NCBI GenBank assembly: GCA_963169055.1
Contig: CAUJFU010000101.1
Coordinates: 1 to 54,222 of the forward strand
From: Myxococcota bacterium
GTDB lineage: Bacteria; Myxococcota_C; UBA6777
Direction of reading: 5' to 3'
DNA: 54,222 bases
Part shown: in pieces, positions 1 through 15,350 of the stretch
Position numbering within the stretch: position 1 is the stretch's first letter
Layout: each line of letters opens with the position of its first letter
Notes under the pieces: model-generated
The model's input: the letters and a program-made list of their open reading frames with translations, nothing else
What the model was told of the DNA's origin: nothing
Database searches by the model: none
Made by a program: the position numbers and the translations under genes

Positions 1-27
1 TCGCGGGTTCGAATCCCGTTTCCCGCT
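1..27 (+). tRNA. tRNA-Gly, 3' end only (cut by window edge)
   Basis: Only the T arm and the 3' acceptor strand are inside the window. The T stem GCGGG/CCCGT encloses the loop TTCGAAT, followed by acceptor strand TTCCCGC and a U-type discriminator base (T27). The acceptor sequence, the discriminator and the position just before tRNA-Thr and tuf match the usual bacterial order tRNA-Gly, tRNA-Thr, tuf. The anticodon is outside the window, so identity rests on these indirect signs. No CCA is encoded. Confidence 0.75.
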
Positions 28-37
28 CGAAACATCC

Positions 38-110
<73 letters not shown>

Positions 111-316
111 TCTCTCTGATGTGTGTTGTGCAAACAACACCACCCTTCTGGATTTTCCAGATCATCCGAGAAATTCCTGTACACAAATCATCGCGTTCTC
201 CTTGAAGTCTTCAAAAAGAACGCATTCTTTCTTTTCTAGACAATCGAAGCCTTTGGCTCTTTTGTCTTACACTTCATCCACAAGCAATAGTTCGCGAGTA
301 TGGAGAGCAGGCTGCT

Positions 317-1504
317 ATGTCGAAAGAAAAATTTTCGAGGACCAAGCCCCACATTAACGTGGGTACCATTGGACACGTTGACCATGGAAAAACCACGCTG
401 ACCGCAGCCATTACAACCGTTTTGGCCAGTATGGGCAAATCCAAAGCCATGGCCTATGATCAGATCGACAAGGCCCCCGAAGAAAAAGAGCGCGGGATTA
501 CCATCAACACCGCACACGTCGAGTATGAGTCCGATGCACGCCACTACGCACACGTCGACTGTCCGGGTCACGCCGACTACATCAAAAACATGATCACCGG
601 TGCCGCACAGATGGATGGTGCCATCCTTGTGGTTGCGGCTTCGGACGGTGCGATGCCTCAAACACGCGAACACGTTCTCTTGGCCAAACAAGTCAACGTT
701 CCCCACCTTGTTGTTTTCTTGAACAAAGTCGACCTTGTGGATGACGCTGAGATCCTCGAAATCGTCGAAATGGAAATCCGCGAACTCCTCAATAAATATG
801 AGTATCCCGGCGATGATACCCCCATCATCAAAGGTTCGGCTCGCGCTGCTCTTGAAACACCCAATCCCCAAACAATCAAGTGCATCATGGAACTTGTCGA
901 AGCACTTGACACGTTTATCCCCGAGCCGATCCGCGCCATCGACAAGCCCTTTTTGATGCCGATCGAAGACGTGTTCACCATCTCGGGTCGTGGTACCGTT
1001 GTTACGGGCCGTGTTGAGCGTGGAATTGTTCGCGTTGGCGAAGAAATCGAGATCGTCGGTTTTGGCGATACACGCAAAACCACAGTGACTGGCGTGGAAA
1101 TGTTCCGTAAGTTGCTTGATGAAGGTCGTGCAGGCGACAACGTCGGTGCGCTCCTTCGTGGTATCAAGCGTGAAGACGTTGAGCGTGGCCAAGTTCTCGC
1201 AAAACCCGGTTCGATCAAGCCACACACTAAATTCAAAGCCGAAGTGTACGTCCTCGGTAAAGAAGAAGGTGGCCGTCATACACCCTTCTTCAAAGGCTAT
1301 CGTCCACAGTTCTACTTCCGCACCACCGACGTGACGGGATCGATCACTCTTCCCGACGGTGTGGAGATGATCATGCCTGGTGACAACACTTCCCTCGCTG
1401 TGGAGTTGATCACCCCCGTTGCTTTGGAAAAAGAACTTCGTTTCGCAATCCGTGAAGGTGGTCGTACTGTCGGCGCGGGTGTTGTCACCGAGATCATCGG
1501 CTGA
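317..1504 (+). CDS. tuf: Elongation factor Tu
   Basis: EF-Tu carries aminoacyl-tRNA to the ribosome as a GTP-dependent ternary complex in the cytoplasm. The 395-residue product has the usual full length. The G domain shows [10 protein letters not shown] (P loop), DCPGHADY and NKVD, followed by beta-barrel domains 2 and 3. Domain 3 covers roughly residues 306-395 and contains EGGRHTPF and MIMPGD, which matters because a related domain occurs at the end of the Ro-like protein at 37.8 kb. The ATG start gives the standard N-terminus [20 protein letters not shown]. The gene sits between tRNA-Thr and tRNA-Trp and is probably transcribed with them. A GGAG lies about 11 nt before the start. Confidence 0.99.
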   Translation: MSKEKFSRTKPHINVGTIGHVDHGKTTLTAAITTVLASMGKSKAMAYDQIDKAPEEKERGITINTAHVEYESDARHYAHVDCPGHADYIKNMITGAAQMDGAILVVAASDGAMPQTREHVLLAKQVNVPHLVVFLNKVDLVDDAEILEIVEMEIRELLNKYEYPGDDTPIIKGSARAALETPNPQTIKCIMELVEALDTFIPEPIRAIDKPFLMPIEDVFTISGRGTVVTGRVERGIVRVGEEIEIVGFGDTRKTTVTGVEMFRKLLDEGRAGDNVGALLRGIKREDVERGQVLAKPGSIKPHTKFKAEVYVLGKEEGGRHTPFFKGYRPQFYFRTTDVTGSITLPDGVEMIMPGDNTSLAVELITPVALEKELRFAIREGGRTVGAGVVTEIIG

Positions 1505-1540
1505 TAAGTTTCTCTCAGAGAAGATCTTTGTCTTCTCGAT

Positions 1541-1613
1541 AGGCCAATAGCTCAGTTGGTAGAGCAGCGGACTCCAAATCCGCAGGTCGGGGGTTCAAGT
1601 CCCTCTTGGCCTG
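1541..1613 (+). tRNA. tRNA-Trp (anticodon CCA)
   Basis: Acceptor AGGCCAA pairs fully with TTGGCCT. The anticodon stem GCGGA/TCCGC encloses CTCCAAA with anticodon CCA at 1574-1576, and the T loop is TTCAAGT. The discriminator is G1613, as is usual for tRNA-Trp. No 3' CCA is encoded. It lies 37 nt after tuf and before secE, the conserved proteobacterial position. Confidence 0.97.
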
Positions 1614-1626
1614 TTTTTTTGAATTC

Positions 1627-1676
1627 AAAGTCGCTCTCTTTTCTCCCTTATCTTTTTTGGAGAAAAAGCGACTTTT
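1627..1676 (+). terminator. Long hairpin with T-run between tRNA-Trp and secE
   Basis: AAAGTCGCT at 1627-1635 pairs with AGCGACTTT at 1667-1675, and the stem continues inward with CTTTTCTCC against GGAGAAAA, followed directly by T residues. It could be an intrinsic terminator or attenuator separating the tRNA/tuf transcript from secE-nusG, or an RNase processing site. The stem is AT-rich, so full termination is uncertain. Confidence 0.55.
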
Positions 1677-1687
1677 TGCATGGATAG

Positions 1688-2092
1688 GTGCCCAAAAAGA
1701 TGGACAAACATCGACGCTGGGTTGTGTTGGCTTTTCTCGGACTGGGCCTCTTGGGTGTCTGGGTATTAGGCGAAACTTTTAAAAGTCTTTTTTATTATCT
1801 TCGCCCTTACGGTGTTCGTGATTACATCATCCTTACCGAGAGTTTTACGCTTGCCAACTTGATCGGGTTGGGTGTGGCCGCAGGAATCAGTCTTCGTCTC
1901 TGGTTTCATCAAGACGTCAACCAAGCAGCCCATGAAGTGATCGACGAGATGTATCGTGTGACTTGGCCTACAGGCAAAGACACTCAAACATCCACGATCG
2001 TCGTGATCATCACCACGATTATTTTTTCTCTCTTCTTGTGGTTTTTTGATCAAGTATGGTCATGGGCAACGACTTTTCTCTACCGAATTTGA
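1688..2092 (+). CDS. secE: Preprotein translocase subunit SecE
   Basis: SecE is the essential small subunit that clamps SecY in the inner-membrane Sec channel. Three hydrophobic helices are visible, at about residues 10-32, 52-70 and 100-125, so this is the long three-helix form known from Escherichia coli rather than the one-helix form. The conserved cytoplasmic segment before the last helix is DEMYRVTWPTGKDT (compare EVRKVVWPT in the family). The GTG start gives 134 residues; an ATG four codons later (1700) is an alternative because no strong ribosome site is visible. Its place between tRNA-Trp and nusG supports the call. Confidence 0.93.
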   Translation: MPKKMDKHRRWVVLAFLGLGLLGVWVLGETFKSLFYYLRPYGVRDYIILTESFTLANLIGLGVAAGISLRLWFHQDVNQAAHEVIDEMYRVTWPTGKDTQTSTIVVIITTIIFSLFLWFFDQVWSWATTFLYRI

Positions 2093-2391
2093 TCGCTTGG
2101 TTGCTTTGTGTTCGCTTCCTTGGCTCACATCGGACGAAAAAGACCAACCTCTGTTTCGCCGATCTTGGTAAGCGGTTTTTGTTTTGGGGTTCTCCCTTTT
2201 TCGGTCAGGTGGTTGTGTTTTTCCTTGACTCGTACCTCCTCACCTTCCGCAATTCCCGCTCACCTCTTGTGTTCACCAAAACCCCCCCCACAAGACGAGT
2301 TCTATCCTCCCGGTCGTGTTTTGCCACATAAACGGCAAAGAAGACAAGGGCGCATCAGAAGATCGTTCCTTTTCTTCTAGGAGACTGTACA

Positions 2392-2949
2392 TTGGGCAAA
2401 GAAGAAAAACTCAAGTGGTATGTGGTCAACACATATTCCGGCTTCGAACACAAAGCCAAAAAAAGTCTTCAGCAACGCATCATCCAAGAGTCCCTTGAAG
2501 ATCACTTTGGTGATCTCGAAGAGGGGATCTTGATCCCTGTTGAAAAAGTAGTAGAAAACGCCAAAGGCGGCGCGAAGAAAACTTCTGAGCGCAAATTCTA
2601 CCCGGGATATATGCTGATCCACATGATCCTCACGGACGAAACTTGGCATCTTGTCAAGACGACTCCAAAAATCTCTGGTTTTATCGGCAATTCAAAGCAT
2701 CCTGTTCCCGTTCCCGCTTCTGAAGTCCGCAAAATTACACAACAAATGGAAGAAGGCGCACAGCGCCCGAAACCGCGCGTCGAATTTGAGATGGGCGAGG
2801 AAGTCCGCGTCACAGAAGGGCCTTTTATGAACTTTAACGGAACCATCGAAGAAGTTCGTCCAGACAAAGGCAAAGTACGGGTTATGGTCAGCATTTTTGG
2901 TCGTTCTACTCCTGTAGAACTGGACTTTTCGCAGGTCGAAAAGCTATAG
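2392..2949 (+). CDS. nusG: Transcription termination/antitermination protein NusG
   Basis: NusG binds RNA polymerase, suppresses pausing and links it to Rho or to ribosomes. The 185-residue product has the normal length. It begins with the NGN domain ([19 protein letters not shown]) and ends with a KOW domain ([23 protein letters not shown] at about 142-165). The start is TTG, supported by AGGAG at 2379-2383 with 8 nt spacing; no ATG lies near the expected N-terminus. The 299 nt between secE and nusG contain no convincing gene and may hold a leader or promoter. Confidence 0.97.
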   Translation: MGKEEKLKWYVVNTYSGFEHKAKKSLQQRIIQESLEDHFGDLEEGILIPVEKVVENAKGGAKKTSERKFYPGYMLIHMILTDETWHLVKTTPKISGFIGNSKHPVPVPASEVRKITQQMEEGAQRPKPRVEFEMGEEVRVTEGPFMNFNGTIEEVRPDKGKVRVMVSIFGRSTPVELDFSQVEKL

Positions 2950-3011
2950 CGCTCGCGTCATGCTGTAGTGGCTTGTTCTTGCGTTTGTGAACAAACATTG
3001 AGGTTAAGGCG

Positions 3012-3452
3012 ATGGCCAAGAAATTAATGGCGGAAGTGAAACTCCAGTGTCCCGCCGGGCGTGCAAACCCTTCGCCGCCAGTCGGTCCGGCGTTGGGTCA
3101 ACACGGCGTCAACATCATGGAGTTCGTAAAACAGTTCAACGCACGTACCGCAGATCAGGTGGGCATGATCATTCCCGTGGTGATCTCGGTTTTTCAAGAT
3201 CGCTCGTTTACCTTTATTACCAAAACCCCCCCTGCATCGGTCTTGATTAAGAAAGAACTCGGTTTGGCAACCACCAAAAAACCGGGTTCGGGTTCAAAAA
3301 AGCCCGGAAAAGAAAAAGTGGGCGCGTTGTCTTGGGAGCAGATCGAAAGTATCGCGAAATTGAAACTGCCCGATCTCAACGCCAACGATGTCGAAGCTGC
3401 AAAGAAAATTATCGCTGGAACTGCCCGATCGATGGGTGTTGACGTTCGCTAA
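3012..3452 (+). CDS. rplK: 50S ribosomal protein L11
   Basis: L11 forms the GTPase-associated centre of the large ribosomal subunit with 23S rRNA and the L10/L12 stalk. The 146-residue product shows the N-terminal [22 protein letters not shown] proline-rich segment, split here by the usual binding surface for thiopeptides, and the C-terminal RNA-binding domain ending [11 protein letters not shown]. The region after residue 85 has a Lys/Gly/Ser-rich insertion ([13 protein letters not shown]) where many L11 proteins are similar. The ATG start gives the standard N-terminus. Conserved order nusG-rplK-rplA. Confidence 0.98.
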   Translation: MAKKLMAEVKLQCPAGRANPSPPVGPALGQHGVNIMEFVKQFNARTADQVGMIIPVVISVFQDRSFTFITKTPPASVLIKKELGLATTKKPGSGSKKPGKEKVGALSWEQIESIAKLKLPDLNANDVEAAKKIIAGTARSMGVDVR

Positions 3453-3565
3453 TTTTCTTGTCCCGAACCGCTCCTTCGAGAGCGCTTCATACCATGACGT
3501 TTGAACTACGACCTCTTTTGTGCGCCCTTCTGAAGCAAGGCCCACAACAAACGTAGGAGTCTCTT

Positions 3566-4342
3566 ATGCCACGCATTCCAAAAAAGCGCGAAGGTTCTTT
3601 GCGTGAAAAAGGTAAGCGAATTACCCAATCATGTGGGAAAAAAAGTCAAGCAGCTCGTCAGCTTATCGAAACAGGTCGCTTGTATTCGTTTGACGAAGCT
3701 CTTGATTTGTTGAAAAAACCCGAACTCAATTACGCACGTTTCAATCAAAGCGTTGATATCGCTGTTCAGTTGGGTGTTGATCCACGAAAATCGGAACAAA
3801 TGGTTCGTGGAGCCGTTGTTCTTCCCCACGGTACAGGAAAAACGGTCCGCATCATTGTGTTTGCAAAAGGCGAAAAAGCCAAAGAAGCACAAGAAGCAGG
3901 TGCCGATGTTGTGGGTGGCGAAGATCTCGTTGAAAAAATCCGCACGGAAAACTGGTTGGAGTTTGATAAGGCCATCGCTACACCAGATATGATGCGCCAT
4001 GTGGGTTTGATCGGTAAACTCCTCGGTCCGCGTGGCTTGATGCCTAGCCCCAAAGTTGGAACGGTGACGTTCGACGTGGGCAACGCGGTTCGTGAACAAA
4101 AATCCGGAAAAGTCGAATACCGCGTTGACAAAGCTGGTATCGTTCATACCAGCGTCGGCAAGATATCCTTTTCCCCCGAACAACTTCGTGGAAACTTGCT
4201 CGCGATCTTTGATAACATCATGCGCGCAAAACCCGCCACTTCAAAAGGTGTATACCTCCAGAAAATCAGCTTTTCTCTCACGCAAAGCCCAAGCGTGACC
4301 GTCGATGTCGCTTCTATCCAGAACGCACTCAAAGCAAGCTGA
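3566..4342 (+). CDS. rplA: 50S ribosomal protein L1
   Basis: L1 forms the mobile L1 stalk at the tRNA exit site and in many bacteria represses the L11-L1 operon by binding its mRNA. Motifs typical of the family are visible, including [21 protein letters not shown] around residue 150-170 and [15 protein letters not shown]. The protein has 258 residues, some 20-25 more than the common form, because of a basic N-terminal extension ([19 protein letters not shown]). The start has a clear GTAGGAG site 7 nt upstream, so the extension appears real. Confidence 0.98.
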   Translation: MPRIPKKREGSLREKGKRITQSCGKKSQAARQLIETGRLYSFDEALDLLKKPELNYARFNQSVDIAVQLGVDPRKSEQMVRGAVVLPHGTGKTVRIIVFAKGEKAKEAQEAGADVVGGEDLVEKIRTENWLEFDKAIATPDMMRHVGLIGKLLGPRGLMPSPKVGTVTFDVGNAVREQKSGKVEYRVDKAGIVHTSVGKISFSPEQLRGNLLAIFDNIMRAKPATSKGVYLQKISFSLTQSPSVTVDVASIQNALKAS

Positions 4343-4541
4343 TCCTGAAGGAAAAGAATCAATCGTTCTTGTCGAAGACAGCAGGGCCTTTTTGGATAAT
4401 TTTACCTGCCGAGGCAAGCCAACCGATACGTTTCCTTCTTCTTTTTCTTAAAGATGAACAAAACACTGTTGACTTGGTTTCTTTGGCTTGATGGGAATTT
4501 TCTTCAAAGGCCGTACCCGCCCCGAAGAAAGGAGCAAAACC
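4343..4541 (+). promoter_or_regulatory. Probable L10 leader upstream of rplJ
   Basis: About 200 nt without a convincing gene separate rplA from the chosen rplJ start. In most bacteria this interval is the rplJ leader RNA, which folds into a kink-turn structure bound by the L10-L12 complex for feedback control. Its position fits, but I did not derive a full fold, so the regulatory role is inferred from family knowledge. Confidence 0.35.
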
Positions 4542-5066
4542 TTGGATCGTGCCTATAAAGGAGAACAGATCGCGGAGATGCGAGCTGATTTTGAATCTGT
4601 GCAAGGTGCCGTCCTTGCCGATTTTAAAGGCTTGTCTGTTCGCGATATTACGGAGATCCGTCGTGCCTTTCGTAAACAGGGCGTCTCGGTTCGTGTCGTA
4701 AAAAACACCCTTGCCCGTATCGCAACGCAAGGGACCAAGCTTGCGGTGATTGGTGCCGATTTTGTCGGTACCACCGCTATCGCGTACAGCAAAGAAGATC
4801 CTGTGGCACCCGCCCGTGTTGCCCAAGAATGCGCCAAAACCAAAGACAAGTTCATTGTCAAAGGCGGATACGTCGACGGCACACGATTGGATCGCAAAGG
4901 CGTTGAACAACTTGCCAAACTTCCCTCCCGCGAAGAACTTCGCGCCAAGTTGCTCGGCACGTTGGTCGCCCCTGCGACCCAATTGGTTCGCCTCTTTCAT
5001 GCTGTTCCCCAACAAGTTGTGTTTCTTCTTGACGCACAACGACGCAAGCTCAACGGCGAAGAATAA
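4542..5066 (+). CDS. rplJ: 50S ribosomal protein L10
   Basis: L10 anchors L7/L12 dimers to the ribosomal stalk. The 174-residue product carries the typical N-terminal KGEQIAEMRADFESVQGAVL and ADFKGLSVRDITEIRRAFRK, and a C-terminal helix for L12 binding. The start chosen is TTG at 4542, because AAAGGAG at 4528-4534 sits 7 nt before it and the resulting N-terminus matches the family. The frame also stays open upstream to an ATG at 4488, which would add 18 unconserved residues and lacks a ribosome site. Confidence 0.96.
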   Translation: MDRAYKGEQIAEMRADFESVQGAVLADFKGLSVRDITEIRRAFRKQGVSVRVVKNTLARIATQGTKLAVIGADFVGTTAIAYSKEDPVAPARVAQECAKTKDKFIVKGGYVDGTRLDRKGVEQLAKLPSREELRAKLLGTLVAPATQLVRLFHAVPQQVVFLLDAQRRKLNGEE

Positions 5067-5245
5067 GACGCTTTGTCTCGTGAAAAGCGGCCAAATCCTC
5101 GTGAAAAGGACCGCAAGAAAACAGAAAAGTCTCAGAATTCAAGACTTTTCCCCATCCAGATCGTCGCGCTCGTTTGAATGTTCTTGAAACATTCGAACAG
5201 GCGAGCATCGAAACAAATACCAACCAACCAAGTGGAGTGTTTCTC

Positions 5246-5635
5246 ATGAGTGATTTTGAAAAAGTGAAAACCGAGATCATCGACAAACTCAGCAACCTCA
5301 CCGTTTTGCAAATCGCAGAGCTTGTGAAAGACCTCGAAGGCAAATGGGGCGTTTCCGCCGCTGCTGCTGCGGGTCCTGTGGTGGTTGCTGCTGCGGCTGG
5401 CCCCACTGCTCCCGTCGAAGAAAAAACCGAGTTCGACGTCATCCTGACCGGCTTTGGCGACAAAAAGATCCAAGTGATCAAAGAAATCCGCACCGTGACG
5501 GGTCTTGGCCTCAAAGAAGCCAAAGATCTCGTTGAAGGCGTGCCCAAGCCCGTCAAAGAAGGAATCTCCAAAGAAGAAGCCGCAAATCTTAAAAAGCAAC
5601 TTGAAGAAGCCGGCGGCACCATCGAGATCAAGTAA
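5246..5635 (+). CDS. rplL: 50S ribosomal protein L7/L12
   Basis: L12 dimers form the flexible ribosomal stalk that recruits translation GTPases. The 129-residue product has the N-terminal dimerisation segment ([20 protein letters not shown]), an Ala/Gly/Val-rich hinge at about residues 35-55, and the conserved globular C-terminal domain ([40 protein letters not shown]). The ATG at 5246 has GTGGAG 8 nt upstream; the frame extends further upstream, but those 24 residues are not family-like. Confidence 0.98.
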   Translation: MSDFEKVKTEIIDKLSNLTVLQIAELVKDLEGKWGVSAAAAAGPVVVAAAAGPTAPVEEKTEFDVILTGFGDKKIQVIKEIRTVTGLGLKEAKDLVEGVPKPVKEGISKEEAANLKKQLEEAGGTIEIK

Positions 5636-6409
5636 TCTCGTGCTTTTGATCTTTGTGTCGGCGATCATCGTACCGACCGCTCGATCACAAAGGTCAGACC
5701 TGAGAAGAATTCCCTTGCCTTCGAGGGTTCTTTTCACGTTTGGCCTTTGCGCTCTCTCTGCTCAAGTCGAGCAACATGACGCAAAAGAAAAGAAAAGAGA
5801 ACGCAAGTTTCTCTTGACTTTTCTTTTTTTTTGTGAATCATGGTGGACCTTGCGGGCAAAACGCCCTCCTGTACTTTCCTCTTGAAAGCATTGTCGTTCA
5901 CCCAAAACCCAAGGCGAAAGCACATGGGCTTTACGGGCCAATCAGTGAATTGCAGGCATGTTTTGTCGCTTCCCGAGTGTTTCCTTGTCTCCAGAAACTC
6001 TGGCGAGATGACCATTTGATGTGTTCGCAGATCACTTTGAAACACCAGTCTCCTCCTCAAAACATCCCCTGTCTTTTGTCCGCCTCCGCACACCAAAAGG
6101 AGTTGTCGCAAGACTTCGTGCAGGGCATTTTACCCCACCATGCCTTTGTTTTCGGTGAGTTTCTCTCTTGCTTTGTGCGAAGCTTTTCCGAACACTCCTT
6201 GCCAATACACCACCACCTCTTGCCATCGGTGCCTATCCACCGCCGCGCAAGAACGCAACGATCTCCATCCGTATTTGATAGATCCCCAACCCAATTGATC
6301 TCATTTGCATCCTTTTCCCTTTGTCTTGGGACTTGAATCGAGTGCGCCACCGCTTTGAGCGTTTCTCTGGGTGTGCCAAGTCCGCTCAACATCCACTGCA
6401 GGAGGGTTG
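5636..6409 (+). other. 774-nt gene-free interval between rplL and rpoB
   Basis: No open frame here has a credible ribosome site or a recognisable product. The interval is unusually long for rplL-rpoB. A promoter-like pair, TTGACT at 5814-5819 and AATCAT at 5836-5841 with 16 nt spacing, suggests that rpoBC may have its own promoter, although the match is modest. A classical attenuator hairpin was not identified. The final 10 nt contain GCAGGAGGG, the rpoB ribosome site. Confidence 0.4.
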
Positions 6410-9400
6410 ATGACGGCCCAAATTCAAAACAATTTCCGAGTGAGAAGGAGCTTTGGCAAGATCAGGCAGATCATCGAGATCCCCAACCTGATCGAGATGC
6501 AGAAAAAATCTTTCGAGAAGTTTCTGCAAGCCGATAAGCTCCCTCACGAGCGCGAAAACACGGGTCTTCAAGCTGTCTTTAAGAGCGTCTTTCCCATCAA
6601 AGACTTCAATGAGACCTGTCAATTAAACTTTGTCGCGTATCATTTGGAGCCGCCAAAGTATGACGTGGAAGAATGCCGTCAGCGTGGTGTCACTTACGCT
6701 GCGACGATCCGCGTCGAAGTTCGCCTTGTGATCTGGAAAGTCGACGAAGAAACCGGCAGCAAAGATATCGAAGATATCACCGAACAAGAAGTCTTTTTCG
6801 GCGAGATCCCCTTAATGACCGAACAAGGCACGTTCATTATCAGTGGAACAGAGCGCGTGGTGGTCAGCCAACTTCATCGCTCTCCGGGTGTTTTCTACGA
6901 ACACGACAAAGGGAAAACCCACTCCTCCGGAAAGTATCTTTATTCTGCTCGCGTAATTCCCTATCGCGGAAGCTGGATCGATTTTGAATTCGATGCCAAA
7001 GATATCCTGTACGTTCGGATCGACCGACGTCGAAAGTTGCCTGCCACCGTGCTTTTGCGAGCGCTGGGTTACACCACCGCAGAGCTGCTCAACGAGTTCT
7101 ACGACACCGAACTCATCCACGTCGCCCGTCCCCCCGTATCTGAGGCCAACTTTGTTTGTTGGTTGTCTAACACCGCAGGGCACGATGTCTTGCTTGGAAA
7201 TGAACTTTTGCTTTCCAAGGGCGAGCCACAAGTCCACACCAAACTCAACGATTGGGCAATTCAAAAACTGCTTGAACAAGGTACTTCTCCTCTTCCTGTG
7301 ACACCCGATTACCTTGTGGGCTGCCGTTTGGCTGATGATGCGTTCAACCAAAATGGTGAGCTTGTCTTCAATAAAGGCGCATACATCACGTTTGGCGACC
7401 TCGAGCGCCTTCGTGACGACGGCGTGGATACCCTTCAAGGAAAGTTCTTCGTTCCTTGCGAACATCGTCGTGCCCTCAATATCGACTTGCTCCTTGGCCA
7501 AAAAGCAGAGCGTGATATCTATTCGGCGGACGGAAAATTGGTCTTGAAAGCAGGGACAAAGTTTGGAAACAAACACAATGGACCCCGCATCAAGCGCATC
7601 CGCGAAAGCGGCGTCGATCGTCTGCCAATCAGCCGCAATTCGTTGATCGGTCGCATCGCTGCCGAAGATATCTTCGATCCCGAAGAAGGCGAGATCCTCG
7701 TCCAAGTCAATGAAGAGATCACGCCTGACATCCTTGATGAGATCGAACAACGAAAGATCACCTCTTTCCGTGTCCTTTTCATCGAAGGCAACAACGCAGG
7801 ATCTTTGCGCGACACTCTCAACCAAGACAAGATCAATACCCCCGAAGAAGCGATGATGGAGATCTATCGTCGCTTGCGCCCGGGCGAGCCTCCTACGATG
7901 GAGACGTCCACCAGCCTCTTCAACAATCTCTTCTTTAACCCCGATCGTTACGACCTTTCCTCCGTTGGACGCCTCAAGCTCAACCACAAGTTCGATCTCC
8001 ACGACACGCCTCTCAACAAGACCGTCTTGACCCCCCAAGATATCCTTGAGGTTGTTCGCTACCTGATCAACTTGCGCAACAACAAAGACGGATTCGAGGT
8101 GGACGATATCGATCATCTTGGAAACCGTCGTGTCCGAGCTGTGGGTGAATTGCTTGAAAATCAATACCGCATCGGCTTGGTTCGGATGGAACGTGCGATC
8201 AAAGAACGCATGGTGATCCAAGAGGTCGAGCAGCTTATGCCGCACGATCTGATCAATCCCAAGCCCGTTAACGCGGTGGTCAAAGAATTCTTTGGCTCGT
8301 CCCAATTGAGCCAATTTATGGATCAAACCAATCCCCTCTCCGAAGTCACACATAAGCGCCGTCTTTCGGCCCTTGGACCCGGAGGTTTGACCCGTGACCG
8401 CGCAGGCTTTGAAGTGCGCGACGTTCACACCACACACTACGGTCGAATCTGTCCGATCGAAACGCCAGAAGGCCCGAACATCGGCTTGATTGCAAGCCTC
8501 GCAACGTATGCGCGTGTGAATCAGTTCGGCTTCGTCGAAACCCCCTACCGCAAAGTCGAAAATGGCCGTGTTCTCGATGGTGTGCAGTATTTTTCTGCGC
8601 TTGACGAAGAGCGCTATACCATCGCTCAAGCCAACGCCATCGTCAACGAACAAGGCTTTTTGGCAGGTCCTTTTGTGACGGTGCGCAAAGGCGGAGAAAC
8701 TTTTTCTGGTGCCTCGCCAAGCGAAGTCCAGCTCATGGACGTTTCTCCAAACCAGCTCGTCTCGATCGCTGCATCTTTGATTCCGTTCCTTGAACACGAC
8801 GACGCAAACCGCGCATTGATGGGCTCCAACATGCAACGCCAAGCCGTCCCACTGTTACGGACCTTTGCGCCTCTTGTTGGAACAGGCATCGAGCGCATCG
8901 TTGCCCGTGACTCCGGTGTCACCGTCGTTGCAAAACGTGATGGTCTCGTCGATTATGTCGATGCTTCGAGGATTGTTGTACGTGTCGACACAGACGACGC
9001 TCGTAACGAACTCGGTACACAGGTCGATATCTACAAATTGATCAAGTACCAACGTTCCAATCAAAACACCTCGATCAACCAAAAACCGATCGTCAAACGC
9101 GGAGATCGCGTATACAAGGGCGATGTCATCGCCGATGGTCCCGCAACTTCTGGTGGTGAGCTGGCTCTCGGGCAGAACTGCATCGTCGCGTTTATGTCGT
9201 GGGGTGGCTACAACTTTGAAGACTCCATCTTGATCAACGAACGTGTGGTCAAAGAGGATATCTATACCTCCATCCACATCGAAGAGATCGAGTGTTACGC
9301 ACGAGAAACCAAACTCGGCAAAGAAGAGATCACCCGAGATATCCCGAACGTTGGCGATGAAGCCCTCAAAGACCTCGATGAAAGCGGCATCATCCGCATC

Positions 9401-10909
9401 GGTGCAGAAGTCAAGCCGGGTGATATCTTGGTGGGCAAGATCACCCCCAAAGGCGAAACACAGCTAAGTCCCGAAGAAAAGCTCTTGCGTGCGATCTTCG
9501 GTGAAAAAGCGGGAGATGTTCGCGATTCTTCGGAACGTGCAAAGCCCGGACAGCGGGGCATCGTGATCGATGCACGCGTATTTAGCCGACGCAAAGGCGA
9601 CGATCGCGATGCACGCACACGCCAGATCGAAGACGAGATGGAAACCCGCATGCAAAAAGACATGAACGCGGAACTTCAGATCTTGCGAAAAGCGGCCAAC
9701 GAAAAATTGCGCCAGCTCTTGGATGGCCAAACGACCGCAGGGAAACTGATCCACCAAGGTGAAACCCTTGTCCCTGCGGGTAAAAAGCTGACCGTCGAGA
9801 TCCTCGATGGATTGCCTCGCACTTTGTGGGCCGATATCCCTCTCGTGGATGAAGACGTCCAAGAACGCGTTCGTCGTATCGAAGAAGCCGTCGAAGATCA
9901 ACGCTCCGAGATCAGCAAAAACTATCAAGAGCGCATCGAGCGCATGAAAAAGGGCGACGATCTCCAACCCGGCGTTTTGAAGATGGTCAAAGTCTACCTT
10001 GCCGTGAAACGTAAGCTCCAAGTCGGCGATAAGATGGCCGGACGCCACGGAAACAAGGGCGTTGTGAGCCGTATCTTGCCCGAAGAGGATATGCCTTACC
10101 TCGCGGACGGAACACCCGTTGACATCGTCTTGAACCCCCTTGGGGTTCCTTCTCGGATGAACGTTGGACAGATCCTCGAAACCCACCTTGGTTGGGCTGC
10201 GTTGGGACTCGGTCAACGTATCAACGAGATGCTGGAAAGCCGTTATGCAGACGAGCGTATCCGCGAAGAAGTCAAAAGCTTCTTTGAACCCCATGCGCTC
10301 ACCGAATACGAAGGCGGACGCGTCAACGTCTGGGAACTTCTGGATGGCCTACACGGCGAAGAATTGCGCTTCTTCTGCCAAGGCTTGCGTCGTGGGATGT
10401 ACCTCGCAACGCCCGTCTTCGACGGTGCCTCCGAAGAAGAAATTCGCCAAAAGCTCCAAACTACCGGGCTTCCCAAATCCGGTCAAACTATCCTCTTCGA
10501 TGGCCGCACAGGTGATATCTTCGCAAGCGACGTGACCGTCGGGGTGATGTATATGCTCAAACTCCATCACCTCGTCGACGATAAGATCCACGCCCGCTCT
10601 ATCGGACCCTACTCGCTCGTCACCCAACAACCACTCGGCGGAAAGGCCCAATTTGGTGGTCAACGCCTCGGTGAGATGGAGGTTTGGGCGATGGAAGCCT
10701 ATGGCGCTGCCTACAGCCTCCAAGAATTCCTTACCGTCAAAAGTGACGACGTTGTGGGCCGCACGCGTATGTACGAGGCCATCGTCAAAGGCGACAATAT
10801 GCTTGAGTCCGGTCTTCCCGAATCTTTCAACGTCTTGATCAAAGAGCTTCAAAGCCTTGCGCTCGACGTCGAACTTGTCGAAGACAAAGAAGAAGACAGC
10901 AGCAAATAA
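6410..10909 (+). CDS. rpoB: DNA-directed RNA polymerase subunit beta
   Basis: Catalytic beta subunit of RNA polymerase. The ATG start follows GCAGGAGGG and gives [16 protein letters not shown]. The rifampicin region ([20 protein letters not shown] near residue 627, then [15 protein letters not shown]) and the C-terminal segment [20 protein letters not shown] are intact. The rif region looks wild type. The 1499-residue product is about 150 residues longer than that of Escherichia coli. Part of the excess lies in the beta lobe, where three imperfect copies of a small module occur at about 302-345, 366-408 and 412-458, each with the pattern D..G.L....G..I.....R....GVD.L. A single such module is usual in proteobacteria. 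Confidence 0.99.
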   Translation: MTAQIQNNFRVRRSFGKIRQIIEIPNLIEMQKKSFEKFLQADKLPHERENTGLQAVFKSVFPIKDFNETCQLNFVAYHLEPPKYDVEECRQRGVTYAATIRVEVRLVIWKVDEETGSKDIEDITEQEVFFGEIPLMTEQGTFIISGTERVVVSQLHRSPGVFYEHDKGKTHSSGKYLYSARVIPYRGSWIDFEFDAKDILYVRIDRRRKLPATVLLRALGYTTAELLNEFYDTELIHVARPPVSEANFVCWLSNTAGHDVLLGNELLLSKGEPQVHTKLNDWAIQKLLEQGTSPLPVTPDYLVGCRLADDAFNQNGELVFNKGAYITFGDLERLRDDGVDTLQGKFFVPCEHRRALNIDLLLGQKAERDIYSADGKLVLKAGTKFGNKHNGPRIKRIRESGVDRLPISRNSLIGRIAAEDIFDPEEGEILVQVNEEITPDILDEIEQRKITSFRVLFIEGNNAGSLRDTLNQDKINTPEEAMMEIYRRLRPGEPPTMETSTSLFNNLFFNPDRYDLSSVGRLKLNHKFDLHDTPLNKTVLTPQDILEVVRYLINLRNNKDGFEVDDIDHLGNRRVRAVGELLENQYRIGLVRMERAIKERMVIQEVEQLMPHDLINPKPVNAVVKEFFGSSQLSQFMDQTNPLSEVTHKRRLSALGPGGLTRDRAGFEVRDVHTTHYGRICPIETPEGPNIGLIASLATYARVNQFGFVETPYRKVENGRVLDGVQYFSALDEERYTIAQANAIVNEQGFLAGPFVTVRKGGETFSGASPSEVQLMDVSPNQLVSIAASLIPFLEHDDANRALMGSNMQRQAVPLLRTFAPLVGTGIERIVARDSGVTVVAKRDGLVDYVDASRIVVRVDTDDARNELGTQVDIYKLIKYQRSNQNTSINQKPIVKRGDRVYKGDVIADGPATSGGELALGQNCIVAFMSWGGYNFEDSILINERVVKEDIYTSIHIEEIECYARETKLGKEEITRDIPNVGDEALKDLDESGIIRIGAEVKPGDILVGKITPKGETQLSPEEKLLRAIFGEKAGDVRDSSERAKPGQRGIVIDARVFSRRKGDDRDARTRQIEDEMETRMQKDMNAELQILRKAANEKLRQLLDGQTTAGKLIHQGETLVPAGKKLTVEILDGLPRTLWADIPLVDEDVQERVRRIEEAVEDQRSEISKNYQERIERMKKGDDLQPGVLKMVKVYLAVKRKLQVGDKMAGRHGNKGVVSRILPEEDMPYLADGTPVDIVLNPLGVPSRMNVGQILETHLGWAALGLGQRINEMLESRYADERIREEVKSFFEPHALTEYEGGRVNVWELLDGLHGEELRFFCQGLRRGMYLATPVFDGASEEEIRQKLQTTGLPKSGQTILFDGRTGDIFASDVTVGVMYMLKLHHLVDDKIHARSIGPYSLVTQQPLGGKAQFGGQRLGEMEVWAMEAYGAAYSLQEFLTVKSDDVVGRTRMYEAIVKGDNMLESGLPESFNVLIKELQSLALDVELVEDKEEDSSK

Positions 10910-11008
10910 CCGACCTCGCCTTGTTCAACTGTTCCAAGGCTCCAACCGTTTTGTGGCGCGGCACTTTGGGTGCCGCGTCGCAATGGTGCCATCTGTGAGG
11001 GAAATGCC

Positions 11009-15241
<4,233 letters not shown>

Positions 15242-15350
15242 CCCCCCCCATACCTCCCCCTTTTCTTCTTTGCTGCTCTCCCCCTACACACCCGCACCAT
15301 TCCCCATCATCCGCTGGGTCCATGTCTTCGTCAGCCGCTGGATGGGCGTT

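Noticed and set aside
236..1279. 347-codon minus-strand frame over tuf
   Set aside because: Antisense shadow of tuf; the product is a low-complexity Phe/Asp/His-rich sequence.
5734..6111. Possible small gene in the rplL-rpoB gap (minus strand, also a plus-strand frame at 5833-6336)
   Set aside because: Neither has a ribosome site, plausible composition or recognisable family; overlapping frames on both strands argue against coding.
6812..8842. 676-codon open frame on the minus strand inside rpoB
   Set aside because: Shadow of rpoB, whose codon pattern keeps the opposite strand open; no ribosome site, and the product has no family features.
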